Below, piece by piece: positions 1-6,013 of a DNA stretch of 13,627 nt. Both the position numbers and the translations under genes were made by a program. This stretch comes from a bacterium (GTDB taxonomy: Bacteria; JACRDZ01; JAJRWM01): NCBI GenBank assembly GCA_024276815.1, contig JAJRWM010000021.1, forward strand, positions 1-13,627, in the 5' to 3' direction. The notes under the pieces were generated by a model that was not told where the DNA came from, searched no databases, and worked only from the letters and a program-made list of their open reading frames with translations. Positions within the stretch are counted from its first letter, which is position 1; the number at the start of each line of letters is the position of its first letter.

Positions 1-56
1 GAGATGAATGTTATATCCTTGAGTGGATAATTAAGTAATATTTTTAAAAATAACGT

Positions 57-87
57 TTGATTAATTTAATTAAAATGCCGACAATAT
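57..87 (+). promoter_or_regulatory. Possible weak promoter upstream of prmA
   Basis: A TTGATT at 57-62 is followed after 19 bases by CAATAT at 82-87, inside a very A+T-rich stretch that also holds a perfect 14-base palindrome (TATTTTTAAAAATA, 39-52). The spacing is longer than ideal and the -10 match is weak. The first 38 bases may instead be the tail of an upstream gene, since stops in two frames occur at 28-30 and 36-38, so prmA could be cotranscribed with it. Low confidence. Confidence 0.25.
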
Positions 88-109
88 AAAAAATAGAAAA
101 ACATTAAGA

Positions 110-1021
110 ATGTCTTCTTCCCTGGATAATAAAAAGAATATAGATAACCTCGAGCATAAGCTGTATCAGGTTACGATCATGATTAATCCGGAAGCGGAAG
201 AAGCTGTTGTCGATTTTTTGTATTCCTGCTCGCCTGAAAGTGTATCCGTGGAAACTGGGCCTGAATTAGCCTACTGTATCAAGTCTTTTTTTAAAAACAA
301 CCCTGAAATTATTAATGCGAAACTACGTAGATACATTGATGGTCTGAATGAGTTTGGCCTTGCTCCCGGGAACTACTCAATTGAAACGGAAGAACTCAGG
401 GAGGAGGACTGGCAAAACTCCTGGAAGAAATTTTATCGGCCCCTGGAGATTGGGAAAACAATCCTGATCCTGCCCGCCTGGTTAGATGAACCGGTCAACA
501 ATCAAAGAACAATATTGAAACTAGATCCGGGAATGGCCTTTGGTACCGGGCAACACCCTACAACCTGTCTGTGCCTGGAGATGGCTGAGGATTACCTGAA
601 GCCGGCAATGACAGTCTTGGACGTTGGCTGCGGTTCCGGAGTGTTGTCCATATATGCCGCCTTAATCGGTTGTGACGAGGTCGTCGGGCTGGATAACGAT
701 TCTTCGATTACCTCTGTACCATCGCGCAATGAAACGCTCAATGATCTTAAATATCGGGTGCGATGGCTGATTGGTGAACTCGACGCAATTAAAAAGAAGG
801 ACTTCGATTTTTTATTTATGAACATTACCATTGATATCATCACAAAAATAGGCGAGAAGGCATTAAATCTCCTAAAGCATGATGGTGTTTGCTTATTTTC
901 CGGGATAATTTCCCCCGATAGAGAAAAAGCAATATCGTTTATTGAAAGTAACGGTCTGAAAATACTGGAAATCAGGGAAAAAGAAGAATGGCTTGGCATC
1001 GTGGGACTGAAAAATGCGTAG
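110..1021 (+). CDS. prmA: Ribosomal protein L11 methyltransferase
   Basis: Predicted cytoplasmic SAM-dependent methyltransferase that methylates ribosomal protein L11 (family knowledge). The 303-residue product is near the usual PrmA length of about 290-310. Seen in the sequence: the PrmA signature LDPGMAFGTGQHPTT at residues 138-152, then the class I SAM-binding loop LDVGCGSGVLS from residue 170, an acidic residue in the following VVGLDND strand, and a catalytic-loop equivalent NITI at about 238, where many homologues have NILA. The N-terminal 130 residues match the substrate-recognition domain in layout, including EEDWQNSWKKFYRPLEIG. The ATG at 110 has no convincing Shine-Dalgarno sequence. 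An ATG at 179 is possible but would cut into the N-terminal domain. The gene overlaps rsmE by 8 bases, so the two are probably translationally coupled. Confidence 0.95.
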   Translation: MSSSLDNKKNIDNLEHKLYQVTIMINPEAEEAVVDFLYSCSPESVSVETGPELAYCIKSFFKNNPEIINAKLRRYIDGLNEFGLAPGNYSIETEELREEDWQNSWKKFYRPLEIGKTILILPAWLDEPVNNQRTILKLDPGMAFGTGQHPTTCLCLEMAEDYLKPAMTVLDVGCGSGVLSIYAALIGCDEVVGLDNDSSITSVPSRNETLNDLKYRVRWLIGELDAIKKKDFDFLFMNITIDIITKIGEKALNLLKHDGVCLFSGIISPDREKAISFIESNGLKILEIREKEEWLGIVGLKNA

Positions 1022-1751
1022 GTTCCATCTGGACGTATCTCCTGAAGTCGGCGAAGTTGTTGATCTGCCACCCGACACCGCTCATCATATCCAACATGTC
1101 TTGAGGCTGAAACACGGTAATGAAGTTATTATTTTCAATGGTAAGGGGCAGGAATACATCGCCAAACTGTTGTTAGCTGATAATAAGCCGAGAATAGAAA
1201 TAAAAAACACCAAATTATTAAATAAACAGCGGGAAATAGAGCTTATTCTGGTCCAGGCTCTGGTTTCAAGCGCTAAGTTTGACACAATTATCCAGAAATC
1301 TACCGAATTAGGCGTAAACCGGATTATTCCTTTGATTTGTCAGCGTTCGCTTCCCATGCTGAAAAAAAATATCGTTGAAAAGAAAATGAACCGATGGCAA
1401 AAAATAATTACAGAGGCTGCCAGGCAGAGTGAAAGAGTCACCATTCCCCATATCTCGCCTCCTCAAAAATGGCGGGAAATATTCACCGGCTTCAACCTTC
1501 CGACAACGCTTAAACTTATCGCCTATGCCAGAGAACCGCTCAACAACCTGAAAAAGGTTTTACGCTCAGCGTCCCAATATGATAAAATCGTGATTACAAT
1601 CGGTCCCGAAGGCGGTTTTTCTCCTGAAGAAATTACCGAAACGCAAGACAATGGCTTTATCCCGGTGAGCATCGCCGACTGGATCTTGCGCACTGAAACG
1701 GCCGGTTTATCAGCGATTTCGGCTCTTAATTATCATTTAATGGGAGATTAG
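1014..1751 (+). CDS. rsmE: 16S rRNA (uracil-1498-N3)-methyltransferase
   Basis: SPOUT-class methyltransferase that makes m3U1498 in the small ribosomal subunit (family knowledge). The 245-residue length is typical. Visible motifs: an N-terminal PUA-like region (HHIQHVLRLKHGNEVIIFNGKGQEY), the central block KFDTIIQKSTELGVNRIIPL, then KIITEAARQSER, the knot motif IGPEGGF at 196-202, and the C-terminal ILRTETAGLSAISAL from residue 224. These form the trefoil-knot SAM pocket of the family. The ATG at 1014 lies inside the end of prmA and the next gene starts 3 bases after the stop, so prmA, rsmE and the HIT gene look like one operon. prmA-rsmE adjacency is common in bacteria. The strand leading into ILRTET reads GFIPVSIADW where a glycine-rich LGxR is usual, a minor divergence. 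Confidence 0.95.
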   Translation: MRRFHLDVSPEVGEVVDLPPDTAHHIQHVLRLKHGNEVIIFNGKGQEYIAKLLLADNKPRIEIKNTKLLNKQREIELILVQALVSSAKFDTIIQKSTELGVNRIIPLICQRSLPMLKKNIVEKKMNRWQKIITEAARQSERVTIPHISPPQKWREIFTGFNLPTTLKLIAYAREPLNNLKKVLRSASQYDKIVITIGPEGGFSPEEITETQDNGFIPVSIADWILRTETAGLSAISALNYHLMGD

Positions 1752-1754
1752 TCT

Positions 1755-2099
1755 ATGCCTGAATGCTTGTTCTGTAAAATAATCAGTGGCGATATTCCCG
1801 CCAAGAAAGCCTACGATGACGACCAGATACTCGCTTTCCATGATATCAATCCCCAGGCGCCGGTTCATATCCTGATAATCCCCAAAAAACACATTCCCAC
1901 AGTTGGCAATCTTGAAGATCCTGATTATGTTGTCGTCGGCAAGATGATTAAGGTCGCGAAAACGCTGGCCGCGGAGAATAATATTACCGCTTCCGGGTTT
2001 CGGTTGGTTTTCAATAATAACAAGGACGCCGGGCAAGTCGTTTTTCATCTGCATCTGCATCTTTTAGGCGGCCGTAAATTTACCTGGCCTCCGGGATAA
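1755..2099 (+). CDS. HIT-family nucleotide phosphoramidase (HinT-like)
   Basis: Small 114-residue histidine-triad protein, the normal length for the HinT branch, which hydrolyses adenosine 5'-phosphoramidates and related nucleotide conjugates in the cytoplasm (family knowledge). The catalytic triad motif HLHLHLLGGR starts at residue 98, and the C-terminus TWPPG resembles the WPPG ending of HINT1-type proteins. The N-terminus CLFCKI with Cys4 and Cys7 matches the zinc-site half found in many bacterial HIT proteins. Other family blocks are DDQILAFHDINPQAPVHILIIPKKH and the substrate-strand FRLVFNN. The ATG at 1755 is preceded by GGGAGATT with suitable spacing, overlapping the rsmE stop. It is the last gene of the tight prmA-rsmE cluster; a 50-base gap follows without an obvious terminator. 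Confidence 0.93.
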   Translation: MPECLFCKIISGDIPAKKAYDDDQILAFHDINPQAPVHILIIPKKHIPTVGNLEDPDYVVVGKMIKVAKTLAAENNITASGFRLVFNNNKDAGQVVFHLHLHLLGGRKFTWPPG

Positions 2100-2149
2100 A
2101 CAAGATGATTTGCCTGTATCCTGATTTGATAATAATTCTTGTAATATGA

Positions 2150-3124
2150 ATGAATAATAATAAATATAAAATCATAATAATAATTTACCTTGTCTGTGCT
2201 CCGTTGGTCTGGGGACAGGATAATATTAATCCCGACGAAAGGTTGGTTCCGGCGGGTAATGAAAAACAGTTAAGTGAATCAGAGGCCGCAAAAAAATTGG
2301 CAGACCAGCCGCTGGATAAATCGGACAAATTTCTTCTTGGCTTAGATTTGTTTAACCGGGAAAAGGCAAGAGCGCAAAGGGCGGGCGCGCTGGAAGTTAA
2401 TACTCCTCATCTTTATACCTCAGGTGGTTACACGAAAAAGGCAGTGTTGTTGATACATGGCTTTACCGCCTCCCCCTGGGAGATGAGCGACCTGGGGGGA
2501 TTCCTCAAAAAACGGGGAATCAACGCCTATGCCATGAGACTGGCCGGGCATGGCACCAAGCCTGAAGATTTGTTAAATATTAAATGGGGTGACTGGTATA
2601 AGTCGGTTGAAAAGGGGTTGGAGTTAACCGGATATCTGGGCGAGGAAGTCTGTGTGATTGGCGTCTCAACCGGCGGCGTGCTGGCTGTGAAGTTGGCCGC
2701 TGAGCATTCAGGGGAAATCCAGGGGATAGCCGTCTTGGCCCCGGCGATATTTTTACAGGACTGGCGGAGTTCTTTCACCGGCATCGGCAAGTACTTTTTA
2801 AAATACAGTGTACGGCCCCTGGAAGGTAAATACAAAGCTTATTATTACGAGAAAAGATCGGTCTCGGCCATCTGGGAATTGGTGAAATTAAGCCGTCACG
2901 TGAGAAAGATCGCCGGGAAGGTTGATATCCCGATTCTTATCATCCAATCCAGGGGCGATCAAACGGTCAAGCCCAAGGGCGCTGAATATCTGTATCGGCA
3001 GGTGCAATCCTCTGAGGATAACAAAAAACTCGTTTGGCTGGATAATGACCGTCATGTGTTAACCACGGACGAAAATCCTTTGCAAAGCCTGGTCTTTCAG
3101 TATGTCGGAAGCTTCCTGGATTGA
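2150..3124 (+). CDS. Exported alpha/beta-hydrolase, carboxylesterase/lipase-like
   Basis: Secreted or periplasmic serine hydrolase of 324 residues. An N-terminal signal peptide (basic start, hydrophobic IIIIIYLVCAPLVWG) is followed by about 65 poorly conserved residues, then the hydrolase core from about residue 95. The oxyanion-hole motif is LLIHGFTASPWEM, the nucleophile elbow is GVSTGG with Ser173, the acid is probably Asp270 in QSRGDQTV, and the base is His302 in NDRHVLT. The layout (MRLAGHGTKPEDLLNIKWGDWYKSVEKG) resembles the bacterial monoacylglycerol lipase/Est30 carboxylesterase group, which cleaves short- to medium-chain esters. The substrate here is unknown. There is no clear ribosome-binding site before the ATG at 2150, and an ATG at 2146 is out of frame and stops at once. 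The 3' end overlaps the next open frame by 23 bases. Confidence 0.8.
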   Translation: MNNNKYKIIIIIYLVCAPLVWGQDNINPDERLVPAGNEKQLSESEAAKKLADQPLDKSDKFLLGLDLFNREKARAQRAGALEVNTPHLYTSGGYTKKAVLLIHGFTASPWEMSDLGGFLKKRGINAYAMRLAGHGTKPEDLLNIKWGDWYKSVEKGLELTGYLGEEVCVIGVSTGGVLAVKLAAEHSGEIQGIAVLAPAIFLQDWRSSFTGIGKYFLKYSVRPLEGKYKAYYYEKRSVSAIWELVKLSRHVRKIAGKVDIPILIIQSRGDQTVKPKGAEYLYRQVQSSEDNKKLVWLDNDRHVLTTDENPLQSLVFQYVGSFLD

Positions 3125-4343
3125 AGGTTTAAAAGGCGATGATAATGGTTTTTATCTCAACAGAAAGTCAGGATTGAAGATCAAGGGGCGGAAAACAGCG
3201 GCTTTAATATTGGTAATGAGCGCCGTTATCTTTTCGATATCGTTATCAGCTCAAGAGAATCAGCTGGCAGAACTGGTTTCTTACCTGTTGCCGAATGAAA
3301 AACGAAACTGGTTTATAACACCGCTGGTTAACATAAACATATACGGTTTTCAGCCCGGCGGCGGTTTCCTGTTCAAAAACAAAAATGTTTTTGAACAAGG
3401 TTATCAAGCCGAAATTTATACTTTCATTGATTATACCGGCTACCAAAGCCATTATTTGAAATTTTACAACAAAAAACTGTTTGATAGCGTAATTGATACC
3501 AGGGTTGGTTTGTCTTATCAATATTCGTTTGAGCGTTTTTATGGTTTTGGGGCTGATACAGTCTCATATTCAGAAGATAACGACGATAATGATGAAAGCG
3601 TTTATAAATTAAGGCAGGGCGCTGCCCAGGTTTTACTGGGATACAACTTCCCCTTGACGATTAAAACGGAAATTGGCTTTCAGTGGAAGAAAACCCATAT
3701 CGGGGACGCCTGGCTTGATGGGCGGAAAAACGCTAAACAAATCGATCATTTGCAAGGCGTTGATGGCGGGTTAACCAATAATATTGTTTGTATTGTCAGC
3801 TATAATATTTTTCAGACCAGAGAACAATGCGCCCGGGAAAAAACGACCGCGTCCGTTAAAGCCCTTTATGACACGAGGATATCATCGCCTGAGGTAGACA
3901 GCGATTATACTTTTAATAAGCATCTATTCGAAATAAAGGGGTTGCTTAGTTGTCCTACGCAACGCTATTATTCATTATCCCGTATTTCGATGGACACTAT
4001 CAGCGGTGAGAAGACGAGTCTCCCCTTCTATGAATATCCTGCCTTAGGCGGTCTCGCCACGCTGAGGGGATTATCGGAAAACCGTTACCGGGATCGGGTG
4101 GCGGTGAATGGCGGCGAGGAAGTGTTCTGGCGGGCCGGGGGCGATATCTTGATATCGGTTTTTAGTGATTTCGGTAAAGTTTTCCCGGCTGTACGGTTTG
4201 TTACGCTCAACGACTACCAGACTTCTCTGGGGTGCAGTGTGGGAAGCAAATTGTTTAATTCGTTTGACGTAGCGCTGACAGTCGCTCAGGCGAATAAACA
4301 TCCCGGGCCGGTGTATTATTTTAACGCGACTAATATATTTTAA
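3102..4343 (+). CDS. Omp85/BamA-family outer-membrane barrel without POTRA domains
   Basis: Predicted outer-membrane beta-barrel of the Omp85 'surface antigen' (Bac_surface_Ag) type. The C-terminal third has the family hallmark PALGGLATLRGLSENRYRDR with Leu-Arg-Gly at 321-323, followed by GDILISVFSDFGKVF, the usual glycine/aspartate strand of the barrel. The protein ends in YYFNATNIF, with the terminal aromatic expected of a BamA-recognised beta-signal. At 413 residues there is room for a barrel but not for POTRA repeats. The signal peptide is internal (KIKGRKTAALILVMSAVIFSISLSA), preceded by about 24 unlikely residues. The true start may therefore be the in-frame TTG at 3174 rather than the ATG at 3102 that overlaps the esterase gene; neither has a strong ribosome-binding site. 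Patatin-linked Omp85 barrels pair a lipase-like domain with such a barrel, so the esterase neighbour is suggestive. Confidence 0.75.
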   Translation: MSEASWIEGLKGDDNGFYLNRKSGLKIKGRKTAALILVMSAVIFSISLSAQENQLAELVSYLLPNEKRNWFITPLVNINIYGFQPGGGFLFKNKNVFEQGYQAEIYTFIDYTGYQSHYLKFYNKKLFDSVIDTRVGLSYQYSFERFYGFGADTVSYSEDNDDNDESVYKLRQGAAQVLLGYNFPLTIKTEIGFQWKKTHIGDAWLDGRKNAKQIDHLQGVDGGLTNNIVCIVSYNIFQTREQCAREKTTASVKALYDTRISSPEVDSDYTFNKHLFEIKGLLSCPTQRYYSLSRISMDTISGEKTSLPFYEYPALGGLATLRGLSENRYRDRVAVNGGEEVFWRAGGDILISVFSDFGKVFPAVRFVTLNDYQTSLGCSVGSKLFNSFDVALTVAQANKHPGPVYYFNATNIF

Positions 4344-4387
4344 AATGCTTGGGAACTTTTTATCTTCTTGAGCAAGTTACGATCAGA

Positions 4388-4393
4388 TATAAT
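4388..4393 (+). promoter_or_regulatory. Possible -10 box for the TPR gene
   Basis: A perfect TATAAT lies in the 186-base gap before the TPR-protein gene. The hexamer 17 bases upstream (TTCTTG, 4365-4370) is a poor -35 match. If used, the transcript would run through the palindromic repeat at 4414-4482 before reaching the GTG start at 4530. Weak evidence. Confidence 0.25.
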
Positions 4394-4413
4394 TTATGAA
4401 ATCGTCAAACCAT

Positions 4414-4482
4414 TTAAAAGTTTTTGGAAAGGGGTCTGGGGAACAACCTTTTTGCCAAAAAGGTTTGCCCCAGCAAGAATTT
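4414..4482 (+). repeat. Dispersed palindromic repeat, copy 1 (GCC-loop type)
   Basis: First of four related intergenic elements, all on the + strand. The left flank is a TAAAAGTTTTTGG-type start followed by a G-rich stretch. The stem runs from CTGGGG (4436-4441) through ACCTTTTT, a GCC loop and AAAAAGGT to CCCCAG (4468-4473), with a small internal bulge. Copies 2, 3 and 4 are at 5670, 9716 and 11457. The structure resembles REP-like intergenic palindromes; its function is unknown. Confidence 0.75.
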
Positions 4483-4529
4483 ATACCTGACGGTAACAGG
4501 CTATAAGAAAATGATTAGGTGGGTGCGTT

Positions 4530-5579
4530 GTGCTTAAAAAATATTATTGGCGGTTGTTTTTCCTGCTCTTGATTTCTTTTTCCTTAATGCCTAATATTTA
4601 TGCTGTTGAAAAAGTTCTGGTTCTCGATTTTTCCATCAACAGCGGATCAAAAGAGAAGATCTGGATAAGCGAGGCGTTATCTCTTGATATTAGCGATAAC
4701 TTTATGTTGTTAGATAATTTTCAAACGGTAAGTTTTGCTGAAAAAGAGAAGGGGTTAAGCGGTTTATCAAAAAGTCAGCGGCAAGACCCGGTTGTTATTG
4801 GTGAATTATTTAACGCGACACAGGTGGTTATTGGAGAACTCGTTGAAGAAAAGAATTCAATAATCTGTTTCGGTAAGATCTATAATGTCGGCAAAGCAAA
4901 GAGCCGGCCCATAACGTTTAACGTCAGCGGCCGGACGAAATGGCTGCTGGATTTCAGTGAGGATATCAGTTGGAAAATCCTTGACCTGTTAAATTTGCGA
5001 AAGTTTACCAAAGAGGACGAAGATCGGTTAAGGTTTAAAATTAAGGATAACAAGCGGTTAAAGTTCTTTCTGGAGACAGAAAAAGCGTATATCTCCGGGG
5101 ATTACGCTAAAGCTCTCGCGGGTTATAAACGTTTTATGGAGGATGAACCAGGATTTATTACCACCCATCTGAGACTGGCTGATATTTATTTTAAATTTAT
5201 CGATTCTGATGAAAACTCGCTCAAACAAAGTGAATATTTTACCAAGATTAACGATGTTTTAAAGAAAGCTCTGAATCTGGATCATAGAAATCGCCGGATT
5301 TATTATTATCTGGGCGTGCTGTATTCTCATAATTCCTGGGTGGGCAGAGATTACCAGACAGGCGTTAAATATTTCAAACAGGCGACCGCGTGCTTCCCTT
5401 ATTATACTGAAGCGTATCGCGCCCTGGCCTATCTTTACGCGGAGAAAATGAAGGAATATGAAAAGGCGATAAATGTCTATGACCGGATCAGCGCTTATGA
5501 TCCCACGAACCCGATAATTGAAAAGGACATTGAGTATATTTTTAATTTAAGCCAGGGAGTTAAATACTTCAAACATTAA
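4530..5579 (+). CDS. Exported tetratricopeptide-repeat protein
   Basis: Protein of 349 residues with an N-terminal Sec signal peptide (KKYYWRLFFLLLISFSLMPNIYA, cleavage probably before VEKV). Residues 26-150 form an alpha/beta domain opening with KVLVLDFSINSGSKEKIWISEALSLDI, later VVIGELFNATQVVIGELV. This pattern resembles periplasmic FlgO/CsgG/TolB-like N-terminal domains that precede TPRs, a resemblance only. From about residue 180 there are TPR-like helices: EKAYISGDYAKALAGYKRFMEDEPGF, RIYYYLGVLYSH, DYQTGVKYFKQATACFPYYTEAYRALAYLYAEKMKEYEKAINVYDRISAYDPTNP. TPRs mediate protein-protein contacts, so an envelope scaffold role is plausible. The start is GTG at 4530 with AGGTGGGTG upstream as ribosome-binding site. 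It is followed 2 bases after the stop by a hairpin terminator, so it ends a transcription unit. No specific function recognised. Confidence 0.8.
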   Translation: MLKKYYWRLFFLLLISFSLMPNIYAVEKVLVLDFSINSGSKEKIWISEALSLDISDNFMLLDNFQTVSFAEKEKGLSGLSKSQRQDPVVIGELFNATQVVIGELVEEKNSIICFGKIYNVGKAKSRPITFNVSGRTKWLLDFSEDISWKILDLLNLRKFTKEDEDRLRFKIKDNKRLKFFLETEKAYISGDYAKALAGYKRFMEDEPGFITTHLRLADIYFKFIDSDENSLKQSEYFTKINDVLKKALNLDHRNRRIYYYLGVLYSHNSWVGRDYQTGVKYFKQATACFPYYTEAYRALAYLYAEKMKEYEKAINVYDRISAYDPTNPIIEKDIEYIFNLSQGVKYFKH

Positions 5580-5580
5580 C

Positions 5581-5601
5581 ACAGGCCGGTGGGCCTGTTT
5601 T
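5581..5601 (+). terminator. Rho-independent terminator after the TPR gene
   Basis: A 7-bp perfect stem ACAGGCC / GGCCTGT with a four-base loop (GGTG), followed by a short T run (5598-5601). It begins two bases after the stop codon of the TPR-protein gene. The T run is short, so termination may be partial. Confidence 0.65.
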
Positions 5602-5731
5602 AAGTGTGCTAACGGCCATTAACAATAGGGTCGAAGGTAATGGGTTTAAGTGAAGTTGGTCTGCGCGGATTAAAGTTTTTTGGAAAAGGGTTTGGGAAAG
5701 AACTTTTTTGCCAAAAAAGTTCTTTCCCAAG

Positions 5732-5853
5732 GTAAGGCGTCAGTCTTCCGGGGAAAAGACCTTCTTTGTCATTCCCGTGCCAACGGGAATCCACTGGATT
5801 CCTGCATACGCTGGCATGACATTACTGGTTCCCCCACTTCACTGACGCGTTAC
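5732..5853. mobile_element. 122-bp MITE-like element with IS66-type ends
   Basis: Non-coding insertion bounded by 13-bp terminal inverted repeats, GTAAGGCGTCAGT at 5732-5744 and its complement ACTGACGCGTTAC at 5841-5853 (12 of 13 match). It is flanked by a perfect 8-bp direct repeat, TTCCCAAG, at 5724-5731 and 5854-5861. Ends beginning with GTAA and an 8-bp target duplication are the published hallmarks of the IS66 family, so it was probably mobilised in trans by an IS66-type transposase; none is encoded in this window. The interior is palindromic and contains the GTCATTCCC/GGCATGAC element annotated separately. The target was a copy of the dispersed palindromic repeat. Confidence 0.7.
5768..5820. 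repeat. GTCATTCCC...GGCATGAC imperfect palindrome inside the MITE
   Basis: A 53-bp imperfect palindrome forming the core of the MITE-like insertion. It contains ATTCCC-8N-GGGAAT (5770-5789), the same format as the neisserial dRS3 repeat, and a second hairpin GGAATCC-ACT-GGATTCC. Similar GTCATTCCCG...GGGAATCCA repeats are dispersed in many bacterial genomes. It lacks its own flanking target duplication, so it is better read as part of the larger element. Confidence 0.6.
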
Positions 5854-5898
5854 TTCCCAAGGTTCTTCTTTCTTGAGTTTTTTTCTGATAATTGAAAG

Positions 5899-5931
5899 GG
5901 CCGAAGGCCATTAAAACAGGACGAAGTCCTG
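5899..5931 (+). other. Two adjacent GAA-loop hairpins
   Basis: GGCC-GAA-GGCC at 5899-5909 and CAGGAC-GAA-GTCCTG at 5917-5931, separated by an A/T-rich spacer. Both stems are perfect and share the GAA loop. They lie just upstream of the predicted promoter of the metalloprotease gene. They could be a terminator-like end, part of a small RNA or a REP-type repeat; no T run follows, so I do not call a terminator. Confidence 0.45.
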
Positions 5932-5941
5932 CCTGCGCTGA

Positions 5942-5971
5942 TTGACTAAAACCAGCAAAATATGGTATATA
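5942..5971 (+). promoter_or_regulatory. Sigma-70-like promoter for the metalloprotease gene
   Basis: TTGACT at 5942-5947 and TATATA at 5966-5971 with an 18-base spacer, about 40 bases before the ATG at 6014. A second TATAAT at 5982-5987 lacks a matching -35. This is the best promoter match in the window and it follows a terminator and repeat-rich gap, so an independent transcription unit starting here is likely. Confidence 0.5.
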
Positions 5972-6013
5972 TTATCATAGATATAATGTGGTGAAAGTGT
6001 GTAATTATCGAGC

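Larger units (their letters stand above)
5670..5880 (+). repeat. Dispersed palindromic repeat, copy 2 (GCC-loop), interrupted by an insertion
   Basis: The best-preserved copy of the family. The left flank is TTAAAGTTTTTTGG, and the stem is a perfect 18-bp inverted repeat (TTGGGAAAGAACTTTTTT at 5692-5709, complementary arm at 5713-5730) with a GCC loop. The right flank is split: TTCCCAAG at 5724-5731 is interrupted by the MITE-like element at 5732-5853 and resumes as TTCCCAAGGTTCTTC at 5854. Copy 4 carries the uninterrupted form of that flank (CCAAGGTTCTTTCTT at 11538-11552), which supports reading this copy as one element split by an insertion. Confidence 0.75.

Noticed and set aside
3-38. 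Tail of an upstream coding gene
   Set aside because: Short open tails exist in two frames but neither gives a recognisable C-terminus, so no call is made.
592-1071. 159-codon - strand open frame
   Set aside because: Antisense to prmA, whose motifs are unmistakable.
5692-5730. Repeat stems as classical Rho-independent terminators
   Set aside because: The T run lies inside the stem next to the loop and not after it, so the stems do not have terminator geometry.
5732-5853. CRISPR or tandem repeat array
   Set aside because: The repeats are inverted, not regularly spaced direct repeats with unique spacers; no array or cas gene is present.
5680-5895. 71-codon + strand open frame
   Set aside because: It runs straight through the palindromic repeat and the MITE; its codons come from repeat sequence and it has no ribosome-binding site.
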